From positions 1-64,000 of the forward strand of contig CACBHY010000001.1 in assembly GCA_902539165.1 (NCBI GenBank): a DNA stretch of 64,000 bases, written 5' to 3'. The position numbers were made by a program, and so were the translations under genes. The stretch is from an uncultured Pelagibacteraceae bacterium (GTDB lineage Bacteria; Pseudomonadota; Alphaproteobacteria; Pelagibacterales; Pelagibacteraceae). Under the pieces are notes generated by a model that did not search any database, was not told where the DNA came from, and was given only the letters and a program-made list of their open reading frames with translations. Below are positions 1-8,380 of the stretch, piece after piece. The number at the start of each line of letters is the position of its first letter. Position 1 is the first letter of the stretch.

Positions 1-484
1 AAGGATCTATTTCGAATTTTATTTCATTATTTCCATAGACTATCTTCTGCTCATTTAAATCGACAGAAATTTCTTCTTTTCTATTTGCATATTCAGAAAG
101 TTCTTTTATTTTTTCTTCCATAAGAATTATTGGCAAAATACCATTCTTAAAACAATTGCTATAAAAAATATCAGCATAACTAGAGCTAATCACACAAGTA
201 ATTCCAAAGTCTAATAATGCCCATGGTGCGTGTTCTCTTGATGATCCACAGCCAAAATTTTTTCCGGCTATGAGGATTTTAGATTTATTATATGGATCTT
301 TATTAAGTACAAAATCGTTTATATCTTTTCCTTGGTCATCATATCTCATCTCAAAAAACAAGTTCTTTCCAAGCCCAGTTCTTTTAATAGTTTTCAAAAA
401 TTGTTTAGGTATGATCATATCAGTATCTATGTTTACTATTGGCAGATATGCGGGAATGCTTTTTAATTTATTAAATTTTTGCAT
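1..484 (-). CDS. leuD: 3-isopropylmalate dehydratase small subunit (partial, C-terminus off the window)
   Basis: LeuD pairs with LeuC to isomerise 2-isopropylmalate to 3-isopropylmalate in leucine synthesis. The reading frame starts at the ATG on the complement of 482-484 and runs off the left edge, so about 161 residues are visible of roughly 200. The small-subunit (swivel domain) hallmarks are present: an N-terminal [12 protein letters not shown] stretch, then [16 protein letters not shown] near residue 75-90, which helps form the substrate pocket. The leuC stop codon TAA directly precedes this ATG with no spacer, so the two subunits are surely co-transcribed and probably translationally coupled. 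No anomaly is seen in the visible part. Confidence 0.96.
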   Translation of the reverse strand, partial: MQKFNKLKSIPAYLPIVNIDTDMIIPKQFLKTIKRTGLGKNLFFEMRYDDQGKDINDFVLNKDPYNKSKILIAGKNFGCGSSREHAPWALLDFGITCVISSSYADIFYSNCFKNGILPIILMEEKIKELSEYANRKEEISVDLNEQKIVYGNNEIKFEIDP

Positions 485-1888
485 TTAATTTTGATACTTT
501 CTAACATCATCTAAATTTCCTGAAATAGCAGCTGCTGCAGCCATTCCTGGACTTACCAAGTGTGTTCTGCCGCCTCTTCCCTGTCTACCTTCAAAATTTC
601 TATTAGAAGTAGAGGCACATCTTTCCTCTGGCTTCAATTTGTCTGCATTCATAGCTAGACACATTGAACAACCAGGTTCTCTCCATTCAAATCCTGAACT
701 AATGAAAATCTTATCTAGACCTTCTTGCTCTGCTTGTTCTTTAACTAACCCTGATCCAGGTACAACCATAGCATTTACATGAGATGATATTTTTTTATCT
801 TTTAAAATCTTTGCAGCTTCTCTTAAATCTTCAATTCTCCCGTTTGTGCAGCTTCCTATAAATACTTTATCAATCTTTATATCTGTTGCTGACATATCAG
901 GTTTTAGTCCCATGTATTTTAGTGCTCTTTCAATTGAGTTCCTTTTATCCTCGTCAGTTTCAGTTTGAGGATTAGGAATCTTTCCATCAATTGTGATCAC
1001 ATCTTGTGGTGATGTTCCCCAAGTAATCATTGGTATTATTTCTGATGCGTTTAAATCAATCTCTTTATCAAAATCTGCATCTTGGTCAGTTTTAAGATCA
1101 TTCCAATAATTAAGAGCCTTTTCCCAGTTATCTCCTTTTGGTGACATTGGCTTATCTTTTAGGTATTTGAATATTTTTTCATCAGGTGCAATTAATCCCG
1201 CTCTCGCACCTCCTTCGATTGTCATATTGCAAATGGTCATTCTTTGTTCAACGCTTAGAGATCTTATCAAATCTCCAGCATACTCAATTACACAGCCTGT
1301 GCCTCCTGCAGTTCCAATTTTTCCAATTATTTGAAGAATTACATCTTTGGAAGTAACTCCGATTGGTAATTTTCCATTAACATTAATTCTAAAATTTTTT
1401 GCTTTTTTTTGAACTAATGTTTGCGTAGCCAAAACATGCTCAACTTCTGAGGTTCCAATTCCAAATGCTAAAGCACCAAAAGCTCCGTGTGTAGCTGTAT
1501 GGCTATCACCGCACACAATGACTGTACCAGGTTGAGTAAATCCCTGCTCTGGACCAATAATATGAACAATACCCTGTCGCTTATCATCCATTCCAAAGAT
1601 TTTAACTCCAAATTCTTTACAGTTTGCATCTAGTGTATCTACTTGAATTTTAGATTCTTGATCTGATATACCTTTGGTTCTATCAGTAGTTGGAACATTG
1701 TGATCAGCAACTGCCAGGGTTAAATCTGGATGTCTTACTTTTCTATTTGAGTTCCTTAAGCCTTCAAAAGCTTGGGGACTTGTTACCTCATGAACTAAAT
1801 GTCTATCGACAAAAAGAAGTGCCGTGCCATCTTCTTGCTGATCAACTAAGTGATCATTCCATATTTTATCATAAAGTGTTGTGGACAT
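485..1888 (-). CDS. leuC: 3-isopropylmalate dehydratase large subunit
   Basis: The 467-residue protein is the aconitase-fold, [4Fe-4S]-containing catalytic subunit of isopropylmalate isomerase. Visible signatures are [19 protein letters not shown] near residue 128, IGSCTNGR near residue 345 (first cluster cysteine), and [11 protein letters not shown] near residue 405 (the other two cluster cysteines), followed by [12 protein letters not shown]. Length is normal for bacterial LeuC. It lies 11 bp downstream of rplS on the same strand, so in this genome the leucine genes trail the ribosomal operon; whether they share its transcript cannot be told from sequence. leuD follows without a gap. Confidence 0.98.
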   Translation of the reverse strand: MSTTLYDKIWNDHLVDQQEDGTALLFVDRHLVHEVTSPQAFEGLRNSNRKVRHPDLTLAVADHNVPTTDRTKGISDQESKIQVDTLDANCKEFGVKIFGMDDKRQGIVHIIGPEQGFTQPGTVIVCGDSHTATHGAFGALAFGIGTSEVEHVLATQTLVQKKAKNFRINVNGKLPIGVTSKDVILQIIGKIGTAGGTGCVIEYAGDLIRSLSVEQRMTICNMTIEGGARAGLIAPDEKIFKYLKDKPMSPKGDNWEKALNYWNDLKTDQDADFDKEIDLNASEIIPMITWGTSPQDVITIDGKIPNPQTETDEDKRNSIERALKYMGLKPDMSATDIKIDKVFIGSCTNGRIEDLREAAKILKDKKISSHVNAMVVPGSGLVKEQAEQEGLDKIFISSGFEWREPGCSMCLAMNADKLKPEERCASTSNRNFEGRQGRGGRTHLVSPGMAAAAAISGNLDDVRKYQN

Positions 1889-1899
1889 TGAAAAAAAAA

Positions 1900-2454
1900 T
1901 TATTTTTTTTCTGAAGGGCTTTCTAATTTTTCTTCTGCTTTAAGGGCCTCTTCTTTTGGAGACTCTTTATCAACAGTCTCGTCTTTTTTGACATCTGCAG
2001 TTGAAACTTCTGTTTTAGGGGCTTCCACTACAGAGGCAGCAACATCTTCTTCTGTAACTGTTTCTGGTTTTAGATCAATATCTATTCCTATTTTTTTTCT
2101 AATTTTTTCTGCAATTCTGGCTGATTTACCTGTTCTGTCTCTTAAATAATATAATTTAGCTCTACGAACTTTACCTGACCTAATAACCTTAATTGAGTCT
2201 ATTAATGTTCCATATAACGGAAATGTTCTTTCAACACCCTCTCCAAATGAAATTTTTCTTACTGTAAATGATGAATTTAAATCCCTACTTTTTTTTGCAA
2301 TACAAACACCCTCGAAGTACTGTATTCTATCTTTTTTTCCCTCTGTAATTCTTACACCAACTTTAACAACATCTCCTGGGAAGAATTCTGGTAGTTTCTT
2401 TTCAGAAAGAATTTTTTTTACGTTATACTGGTTAATTTCTTCAATACTTTTCAT
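1900..2454 (-). CDS. rplS: 50S ribosomal protein L19 with acidic/lysine-rich C-terminal tail
   Basis: L19 sits at the 30S-50S interface. The core of about 115 residues is typical, with [13 protein letters not shown], the [21 protein letters not shown] block and [21 protein letters not shown]. After the core there are about 70 further residues made mostly of E, K, A, V, P and S, ending ESPSEKK; E. coli L19 stops at the end of the core. The start used here is the methionine of [11 protein letters not shown] (184 aa), which best fits the family N-terminus; an ATG five codons upstream (2469) is possible, and no clear Shine-Dalgarno decides between them. It follows trmD closely and precedes leuC. 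Confidence 0.95.
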   Translation of the reverse strand: MKSIEEINQYNVKKILSEKKLPEFFPGDVVKVGVRITEGKKDRIQYFEGVCIAKKSRDLNSSFTVRKISFGEGVERTFPLYGTLIDSIKVIRSGKVRRAKLYYLRDRTGKSARIAEKIRKKIGIDIDLKPETVTEEDVAASVVEAPKTEVSTADVKKDETVDKESPKEEALKAEEKLESPSEKK

Positions 2455-2470
2455 GTTTGTAATAATCAAA

Positions 2471-3157
2471 TTAGTTCTTCTTATATTTTTCCCATAAATC
2501 TGGTCTTCGGACGCGTGTTATAGCCTCAGATTGAGATAAACGCCAGTGTTTAATTTTACTATGATCACCAGACAATAGTACGTCTGGAACAGCTTTTTCT
2601 TCCCAAATTTGAGGCTTTGTGTATTGAGGATACTCTAAAAGACCGTTTTCAAATGTTTCCTCAGTTTTTGAATTATCATTTCCTAAGACACCTGGTAAAA
2701 GGCGAAGAATACTATCTATGATAACAAACGCTGCTGTTTCACCTCCGGACAAAATATAATCTCCTATGCTTATTTCTTCGATATTTCTTGTAGCTAAAAC
2801 TCTCTCATCAACACCTTCAAAATGACCACAGATAATTGACAGGGATTTTTCATTGACTAATTTTTTAGCATAACTTTGATCAAATTTTTTTCCTTTTGGA
2901 GATAAATACAAAATTTTTTCACCTTCGGTTTTATTTTGATCTAGTGATTTAGCAATCACATCTGCTTTTAATAACATGCCTGATCCACCCCCATATGGGG
3001 TATCATCTACAGTTTTATGTTTATCTTCAGCTGCGTCTCTAATATTTACGACATTTAAATTCCACAAGTTTTTTGACAATGCTTTTCCATATAATCCTTT
3101 TGACAAAGGACCAGGAAAGATTTCTGGATAAAGTGTAAAAACTCGAGCTTGCCACAT
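2471..3157 (-). CDS. trmD: tRNA (guanine-N1)-methyltransferase
   Basis: TrmD methylates G37 of tRNAs reading CNN codons using S-adenosylmethionine and prevents +1 frameshifting. The 228-residue protein begins with the usual [12 protein letters not shown], has [14 protein letters not shown] near residue 50, [12 protein letters not shown] near residue 110 and [11 protein letters not shown] near residue 130, which form the SPOUT trefoil-knot SAM site. The C-terminal [11 protein letters not shown] end is also typical. It lies between rpsP and rplS as in most bacteria, but rimM, normally between rpsP and trmD, is not there: only 14 bp separate the two genes. Confidence 0.98.
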   Translation of the reverse strand: MWQARVFTLYPEIFPGPLSKGLYGKALSKNLWNLNVVNIRDAAEDKHKTVDDTPYGGGSGMLLKADVIAKSLDQNKTEGEKILYLSPKGKKFDQSYAKKLVNEKSLSIICGHFEGVDERVLATRNIEEISIGDYILSGGETAAFVIIDSILRLLPGVLGNDNSKTEETFENGLLEYPQYTKPQIWEEKAVPDVLLSGDHSKIKHWRLSQSEAITRVRRPDLWEKYKKN

Positions 3158-3171
3158 ATATAACTTTTAAA

Positions 3172-3681
3172 TTATTTTTTTTCTTCTTTAGGAGCTTCTT
3201 CTTTTGGAGCTTCTTCTTTTGGAGCTTCTTCTTTAGGAGCTTCTTCTTTTGGAGCTTCTTCTTTAGGAGCTTCTTCTTTAGGAGCTTCTTCTTTAGGAGC
3301 TTCTTCTTTTGGAGCTTCTTCTTTAGGAGCTTCTGCTGCTGGTGCTGCCTCTGTTTTAGGAGCTTCTTCAGCTTCTTTTTTTCTCTCTTTTTTTGGAACT
3401 GCTTTGTTAGGATTATTTCCATTTGCAGGCATTGCAATTAATTCATGCTCTCCCAAAATTCTAGCTACCCTTGTTGTTGGTTGAGCACCTTGGCCTAACC
3501 AATATTTAATTCTTTCAACTTCAAGACCAACTCTTTCTTTTTTATCTTTAGGTAAGAGTGGATTGAAAAATCCAACTTTCTCTATAAATCTTCCATCTCT
3601 TGCGAAACGACTATCTGCTACAACTACTTTGTATACAGGACGTTTTTTTGTTCCACCTCTTGATAATCTTAATTTTAACAT
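3172..3681 (-). CDS. rpsP: 30S ribosomal protein S16 with a (APKEE)10 C-terminal tail
   Basis: S16 is needed for 30S assembly. Residues 1 to about 85 are the normal S16 domain ([20 protein letters not shown], then FNPL near residue 39, GAQPTT near residue 65). The rest, to residue 169, is low complexity: a lysine/glutamate stretch, an Ala-Pro rich linker, then exactly ten repeats of Ala-Pro-Lys-Glu-Glu (residues 118-167) and two lysines. E. coli S16 is 82 residues, so the tail doubles the protein. The gene lies 13 bp downstream of ffh and upstream of trmD in one transcription unit; an AGGAGAG-type ribosome site lies just before its ATG. Confidence 0.97.
   Translation of the reverse strand: MLKLRLSRGGTKKRPVYKVVVADSRFARDGRFIEKVGFFNPLLPKDKKERVGLEVERIKYWLGQGAQPTTRVARILGEHELIAMPANGNNPNKAVPKKERKKEAEEAPKTEAAPAAEAPKEEAPKEEAPKEEAPKEEAPKEEAPKEEAPKEEAPKEEAPKEEAPKEEKK
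3181..3330 (-). repeat. ten tandem 15-bp repeats inside rpsP
   Basis: Ten in-frame 15-bp units encode APKEE each time. On the plus strand the unit is GGAGCTTCTTCTTTT or GGAGCTTCTTCTTTA; the copies differ only at the third codon position for proline/lysine, so the array is young or kept homogeneous. Because the unit is a multiple of three, copy-number change by slippage would lengthen or shorten the protein without a frameshift. Confidence 0.97.
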
Positions 3682-3694
3682 TTACTCTCCTTTT

Positions 3695-5053
3695 TTATTT
3701 TAATTGATTAAATAGCTCTGGCGGTATTCCTTTATCAGACATACCTTTCAGATTTCCTTTTGACATCTTTTTCATCATTTCAGACATCATTTTAAATTGC
3801 TTAAGCAATTTATTGATAGTGGCTGGATCTGTGCCAGAGCCATTAGCAATTCTTTTTTTTCTTGAACCATCAATAAGTTTAGGGTTCTCTCTTTCTTTTT
3901 TGGTCATCGATAAAATTATAGCTTCATTTTTTGTGATAATACCTTCATCAATACCGGCTGAATCCATTTGTGATTTAATTTTTGAAACTCCTGGCATAAA
4001 TGACATTATTCCTTCAATGCCTCCCATTTTTTTCATCTGTCTCAGCTGTGTCAGATAATCTTGCATTGAAAATTGTCCTTTTTTTAAATTTTCCTCTGCC
4101 TTTTTAATATTCTCCTCACCTAAATCTTGAGCAGCTTTTTCTACAAGAGATACTATATCTCCCATTCCAAGAATTCTGTTTGCTATTCTATCTGGATGAA
4201 ACACTTCAAGATTATCGATTTTTTCACCTATACCTAAAAATTTAATTGGTACATTTGAAACGTATTTCATGCTCACAGCTGCTCCACCTCTAGCATCACC
4301 ATCTGCTCTAGTTAAAATTATTCCAGAAAGGTTTACGGTATTTTTAAATTCTTTTGCAACTGATGCTGCGACTTGTCCTGTTAAAGAATCTGCAACTAAA
4401 AAAATTTCAGTTGGATTTATTACACTTTCAATTTGTTTAATCTCACTCATCATTTGTAGGTCAATTTGAGTTCTACCAGCAGTATCAAATAAAATAATCT
4501 CAGCTCCATTAAGATTTGCAGCACTTATAGCTCTTCTACAAATATCTGTTGGTTGTTGACCCTCTACTACTGGGAGGGTCAAAATATTATTCTGTTCGCC
4601 TAAAGATCTAAGTTGTTCCTGAGCGGCTGGTCTATAAATGTCCAAACTAACCATCATCACTTTTTTCTTTTTATTAGACTCTAAATATTTTGCTAATTTT
4701 GCAGTTGTAGTAGTCTTTCCTGATCCTTGTAAACCAACAAGCATCATTGGCACTGGAGGGACTGCGTTAAGATTTATGTCATTATTGGTTTCACCTAATA
4801 AATTAACCAATTCATCATAGACAATTTTGACTACCATATCTCCTGGTGAGGTAGATCTTATTATCTCTTGACCCAAAGCTTTAGGTTTAACTTTTTCAAT
4901 GAAGTCTTTAGCAACATCTAATGATACATCAGCCTCTAGTAAAGCTTGTCTAATTCCTCTTAAACCATCGTCTACCTGAGCTTCATCAAGAGAAGGAGAT
5001 TTTTTTAGAGAAGAAAAAATTTCTTCAAATTTATTTGTTAAATTTTCAAACAT
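3695..5053 (-). CDS. ffh: signal recognition particle GTPase Ffh (SRP54)
   Basis: Ffh binds signal sequences and 4.5S RNA and, with FtsY, delivers nascent membrane proteins to the translocon. The 452-residue protein shows the N domain, the GTPase G1 motif GLQGSGKTTTTAKLA near residue 107, DTAGR near residue 190, TRADGDARGG near residue 248 and GIGEKIDNLEVFHPDR, then the methionine-rich M domain with repeated KKM motifs and the RNA-binding KRIANGSGT segment near residue 405. It opens the ffh-rpsP-trmD-rplS operon. A 160-bp spacer full of inverted repeats separates it from divergent dapF. Its receptor ftsY is encoded 1 kb away on the other strand. Confidence 0.98.
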   Translation of the reverse strand: MFENLTNKFEEIFSSLKKSPSLDEAQVDDGLRGIRQALLEADVSLDVAKDFIEKVKPKALGQEIIRSTSPGDMVVKIVYDELVNLLGETNNDINLNAVPPVPMMLVGLQGSGKTTTTAKLAKYLESNKKKKVMMVSLDIYRPAAQEQLRSLGEQNNILTLPVVEGQQPTDICRRAISAANLNGAEIILFDTAGRTQIDLQMMSEIKQIESVINPTEIFLVADSLTGQVAASVAKEFKNTVNLSGIILTRADGDARGGAAVSMKYVSNVPIKFLGIGEKIDNLEVFHPDRIANRILGMGDIVSLVEKAAQDLGEENIKKAEENLKKGQFSMQDYLTQLRQMKKMGGIEGIMSFMPGVSKIKSQMDSAGIDEGIITKNEAIILSMTKKERENPKLIDGSRKKRIANGSGTDPATINKLLKQFKMMSEMMKKMSKGNLKGMSDKGIPPELFNQLK

Positions 5054-5069
5054 ATTTTTTTACACAGCA

Positions 5070-5180
5070 GTAATCGCACTAGTGGGCGAAGCCTCGCTGA
5101 CTAGTGTCGATCTCTTTGTTTCCAAAGACACCGCAAAGTTAATGTTTTTGCGGAAACGGCAACAACCTATAATAGAGGTT
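5070..5180 (-). ncRNA. candidate structured leader or small RNA between ffh and dapF
   Basis: The spacer holds consecutive inverted repeats: 5077-5106 (CACTAGT paired with ACTAGTG, with an inner GCGA/TCGC stem), 5113-5128 (six-base-pair stem whose loop reads GAAA, a GNRA tetraloop, on the minus strand), 5131-5153 (CCGCAAA paired with TTTGCGG), and a weaker one at 5164-5180. The stretch is richer in G+C than its surroundings. The GAAA loop suggests the minus strand is the RNA, which would make it the 5' leader of ffh or a separate RNA. I could not match it to 4.5S RNA, tmRNA or 6S RNA by eye. Structure is seen; transcription is inferred. Confidence 0.45.
5168..5173 (+). promoter_or_regulatory. 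probable -10 element for dapF-ftsY
   Basis: A perfect TATAAT lies 40 bp upstream of the dapF ATG. The hexamer 17 bp upstream (TTTTTG) is a poor -35, so the promoter is assigned mainly on the -10. It overlaps the last small inverted repeat of the spacer. Confidence 0.4.
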
Positions 5181-5213
5181 CAAAAAGTCAATAAATAAGT
5201 TAAATATCTATAT

Positions 5214-6038
5214 ATGGATATCAAAGCGTTTAAAATGGATGGTTTAGGTAATGATTTTGTCATAATAGATAATAGGCACAAGACTACTGATTTAACCAAA
5301 CAACAAATAATTAAAATTTGTGACAGAAAATTTATCGGTTGTGATCAATTAATTTTGATAAATAAAAACGATACTTCAGATGCATCTCTAGAATTTTATA
5401 ATTCTGATGGTGGGACTTCGGGAGCATGTGGAAACGGAACAAGATGTGTTGCAGATTTATTATCAAAAGAACACAATAAATCATTAATTACTTTAACCAC
5501 ACAATCTGGAGATTTAAAATCAGAGATATTGGGAGACAAGCTAGTTTCTACAGAAATTGGAAAAGGTAAAATAGAGTGGAACGAAATTCCCCTCTCTAAA
5601 AAACTAAACACCAATAATCTTAATATCAAAATATCTGATTTAGATAATAATAATTATATGGGAGGAACGGCTGTAAACGTTGGAAATCCCCACGTAATTT
5701 TTTTTGTTGATAATAATGAAAATTTTGAAATCCATAAAATTGGGCCAGAAATTGAGCACCATCCTTTGTTTCCAGAAAGATGCAATGTCACTTTAGCAAC
5801 AGTCGTTAATAAGGAATTAATAAAAGTTAAAGTTTGGGAGAGAGGAGCTGGTCTTACTAAAGCCTGCGGTACAGCAGCATGTGCTACTGCATTTGCTGCA
5901 ATGAATAATGGACTTTCAAGTAACAAGGTAGATATAGAGTTTTCTACAGGTAAATTATCAATTTTTATTGATGAAAATAATAATATTCACATGAAAGGAC
6001 CCGTTTCAGATATTAAAAAAATTAATATAAAAATTTAA
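5214..6038 (+). CDS. dapF: diaminopimelate epimerase
   Basis: DapF converts LL- to meso-diaminopimelate for lysine and peptidoglycan synthesis, using two cysteines and no cofactor. The 274-residue protein opens with FKMDGLGNDFVIIDNR, has the first catalytic cysteine in SGACGNGTRC near residue 72 and the second in KACGTAACAT near residue 218, with GNPHVIFFV and ERGAG between. Length is normal. Its TAA overlaps the ATG of ftsY by one base, so the two are coupled. In many alphaproteobacteria a MiaB-like methylthiotransferase gene lies between dapF and ftsY; here it does not. Confidence 0.98.
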   Translation: MDIKAFKMDGLGNDFVIIDNRHKTTDLTKQQIIKICDRKFIGCDQLILINKNDTSDASLEFYNSDGGTSGACGNGTRCVADLLSKEHNKSLITLTTQSGDLKSEILGDKLVSTEIGKGKIEWNEIPLSKKLNTNNLNIKISDLDNNNYMGGTAVNVGNPHVIFFVDNNENFEIHKIGPEIEHHPLFPERCNVTLATVVNKELIKVKVWERGAGLTKACGTAACATAFAAMNNGLSSNKVDIEFSTGKLSIFIDENNNIHMKGPVSDIKKINIKI

Positions 6039-6955
6039 TGGGAATTTTTGATAAATTTAAATCTGGTTTTAAAAAAAGTGCATCCGCATTTACTTCAGGG
6101 CTAAAGAATATTGTAATAAAAAAAGAAATAGATGACAAAACATTAGATAAAATTGAAGATTATTTAATTCAATCAGATGTTGGTACAACTGCAGCATCAG
6201 AAATTAGAGAAATTATCTCAAAAACTAAAATTGATCCAAACAAAGACACTGCAGAGGAAATAAATATAATTTTAAAAGATTATATAGTTGAGTTAATGAA
6301 ACCTTTAGAAAGTTTCGATTTTTTTAAAAAAAAAGAAAAACTAAATGCTACTTTAGTGTCTGGTGTTAACGGAGTTGGTAAAACAACTACAATAGGAAAA
6401 ATAAGTAAAATTTTAAAAGGTAACGGAAATAAAGTTATGCTTGCTGCATCAGATACATTTAGAGCAGCAGCAATTGAACAACTGGAAAATTGGGCAAAAA
6501 AAGTTGATGTTTCGCTTACAAAATCGTCACAAGGATCCGATCCAGCATCTGTTGCTTATAAAGCTATCGAAGAAGCAATAAATAACCAATTTGATCAGGT
6601 TTTGATAGATACAGCTGGAAGATTGCAAAACAAAAAAAATTTAATGGAGGAATATAAAAAAATTGCAAATGTAACTAAAAAAATTGACTCCGAGGCTCCT
6701 CACGATGTAATTTTAGTTTTAGATGCTACTTCTGGACAAAATGTACTCAATCAAGTTGAGGAGTTTAATAAAATTATCCCTATTACAGGACTAATAATGA
6801 CAAAATTAGATGGAACAGCTAAAGGTGGAATTCTTTTAGCCGTTGCTAAAAAATATAAGCTGCCAATAGTTGCTCTTGGTTTAGGTGAAAAAGAAGATGA
6901 TCTGCAAGTTTTTGAGGCAGAAAAGTTTGCTGATGCCTTTACACAGATTAATTAA
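6038..6955 (+). CDS. ftsY: signal recognition particle receptor FtsY
   Basis: FtsY is the membrane-associated GTPase that docks the Ffh-ribosome complex. The 305-residue protein has a short basic N-terminus rather than the long acidic A domain of E. coli, then the NG domain: GVNGVGKTTTIGKIS near residue 113, SDTFRAAAIEQL, DTAGRLQNK near residue 195, TKLDGTAKGG near residue 253 and GLGEKEDDLQVF. The short form is common in alphaproteobacteria. It ends tail to tail with the next gene, overlapping it by 8 bp. Confidence 0.97.
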   Translation: MGIFDKFKSGFKKSASAFTSGLKNIVIKKEIDDKTLDKIEDYLIQSDVGTTAASEIREIISKTKIDPNKDTAEEINIILKDYIVELMKPLESFDFFKKKEKLNATLVSGVNGVGKTTTIGKISKILKGNGNKVMLAASDTFRAAAIEQLENWAKKVDVSLTKSSQGSDPASVAYKAIEEAINNQFDQVLIDTAGRLQNKKNLMEEYKKIANVTKKIDSEAPHDVILVLDATSGQNVLNQVEEFNKIIPITGLIMTKLDGTAKGGILLAVAKKYKLPIVALGLGEKEDDLQVFEAEKFADAFTQIN

Positions 6956-7511
6956 TTAAAGTGCTTGATATCAAAGGTTTATAAAAACTACATTGATAAT
7001 TGTCTTTAAAATCATAATGATCACAGTCTTTTGCAATTGAAGATATAATAAAGTCAAACTTTCCATTAACCGGATAAACTTCTAATTTTTTTTCTATAAT
7101 ATCAAATTTGAAATTAGCTCTTAAGCTTTTAACGGCACTAATCATAACAAGTGTTTTATTATCTTTTAATAAATAGTATGCAAAATCATCAGGAAAGACT
7201 GGAAAATCATATTCCTGCAAAAAATATTTGGCTCTTCTGGGAAACCATTCGTAAGATATTAAAGGTGATGAACTTTTTGTTTCATAATCATATATATAGA
7301 GGTCTTTAGGATAATCGTTTATGTAGTTATTATTTTCCCCTCGTGCCAAAATAGCTTTTTCACGTGTTTTAAAATATAAAGCAAAGTTTTCATCATGTGA
7401 ATTCATTTGATCTATGTGAAATAAATTATCTACAAAAGATAAGTTTTCCTTTGCAAAACTAAAATTTCCAAATGAAAGTAGTATAAAAATGAATAAATAT
7501 AATTTTTTCAT
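6948..7511 (-). CDS. secreted hypothetical protein
   Basis: I do not recognise this 187-residue protein. It begins with a clear signal peptide (MKKLYLFIFILLSFGNFSFA, probable cleavage after the last Ala). The mature part is mixed alpha/beta in look, rich in aromatic residues (several Tyr-Phe pairs) and has two cysteines near the end (residues about 163 and 170) that could form a disulfide. No catalytic motif is obvious. It is downstream of the hydrolase gene on the same strand with a 50-bp gap and overlaps the ftsY end by 8 bp. A periplasmic role is inferred from the signal peptide only. Confidence 0.75.
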   Translation of the reverse strand: MKKLYLFIFILLSFGNFSFAKENLSFVDNLFHIDQMNSHDENFALYFKTREKAILARGENNNYINDYPKDLYIYDYETKSSSPLISYEWFPRRAKYFLQEYDFPVFPDDFAYYLLKDNKTLVMISAVKSLRANFKFDIIEKKLEVYPVNGKFDFIISSIAKDCDHYDFKDNYQCSFYKPLISSTLIN

Positions 7512-7561
7512 TCTTAAATTATTAGAATAAAAGTTTGGATTATATTTGTTGAGAATGTGGC

Positions 7562-8380
7562 TTAATTTAATCGGTTTAAAAAATCATTTAACATAGAAAC
7601 TAAGTTAGAGTCATACTCCATCATATGGTCGTCATCTTTTGTAAAATATGAATATTTTGGATTATTTGCCAAATCAAATATTTTTTTTCCCATCCAGAAA
7701 GGAACTATTTTGTCTGCTTCACCATGCATTACCAAAACTGGGATATTAATACTTTTGATTTTTTTCTGGTTCTCGTATTTATCTTTTAAAAGTGGGCCAA
7801 CAGGGATGTAGGGATAAAAGTTCTTTGCAGCTTCTACCATAGAGGTAAAAGGTGTCTCTAGTATCAATCCTGCAAAATTCCCTTTTTGAGCAATCTCAGT
7901 CGCTACTCCGGTTCCAAGCGACTCCCCAAAAATAATAATATTATTTTCATCTACACCATTATTTTTTAGCCACTCCAATGCACTTTTTCCATCAATATAA
8001 AGGTTATTTTCTGATGGCTTTCCATCATTTCCACTAAAACCTCTCCAAGCAATGATTAAAAAATTTACATTTAAATCGTTAAAATGATTTAATTTATTTA
8101 TTCTATTCTCAAGATTTCCTGCATTACCATGAAAAAAGAGAATTGTTTTGTTATTTTTTAGGTTCTTTTTATGAAACCAGCCTAAAAGATTTATGTTGTC
8201 GCTTGTTCTAATTTTTACTTTCTCAATCTCAACTTCTAATTTTTCGCCATAATAATTATTTTCATTTGGGTGATACATTAGATTTCTCTGAAATATGAAA
8301 AGTAAAATCAAAATCGAAAAGTAAACAACTAAAATTCCAACTATTATTTCCAAAAATATACTCCTACGGCTTATTCTCAT
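7562..8380 (-). CDS. membrane-anchored alpha/beta hydrolase (BEM46/YfhR-like)
   Basis: The 272-residue protein has one N-terminal membrane segment (residues about 8-30) followed by an alpha/beta hydrolase domain. The oxyanion region FFHGNAGN, the nucleophile elbow GESLGTG (Ser near residue 153), the acid in MHGEADKIVPF and the histidine in DDDHM give a complete triad. The spacing and RGFSGNDGKPSE fit the BEM46/ABHD13 group, whose natural substrates are poorly known. It overlaps the upstream permease gene by 17 bp. The hydrolase class is secure; the substrate is not predicted. Confidence 0.88.
   Translation of the reverse strand: MRISRRSIFLEIIVGILVVYFSILILLFIFQRNLMYHPNENNYYGEKLEVEIEKVKIRTSDNINLLGWFHKKNLKNNKTILFFHGNAGNLENRINKLNHFNDLNVNFLIIAWRGFSGNDGKPSENNLYIDGKSALEWLKNNGVDENNIIIFGESLGTGVATEIAQKGNFAGLILETPFTSMVEAAKNFYPYIPVGPLLKDKYENQKKIKSINIPVLVMHGEADKIVPFWMGKKIFDLANNPKYSYFTKDDDHMMEYDSNLVSMLNDFLNRLN

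Noticed and set aside
270..488. 72-codon plus-strand frame at the left end
   Set aside because: It is antisense to leuD, whose motifs are clear on the minus strand.
3181..3330. CRISPR-like array
   Set aside because: The 15-bp units are contiguous, without spacers, and in frame within rpsP.
3039..3437. Lysine/leucine-rich frame of 132 codons on the minus strand
   Set aside because: It is the shifted frame of the 15-bp rpsP repeats and runs into trmD; the S16 frame explains the DNA.
5070..5180. 4.5S SRP RNA, tmRNA or 6S RNA next to ffh
   Set aside because: No GGAA-capped helix 8 motif, no tag-peptide frame or tRNA-like ends, and no long 6S-type hairpin with a central bubble could be found on either strand.
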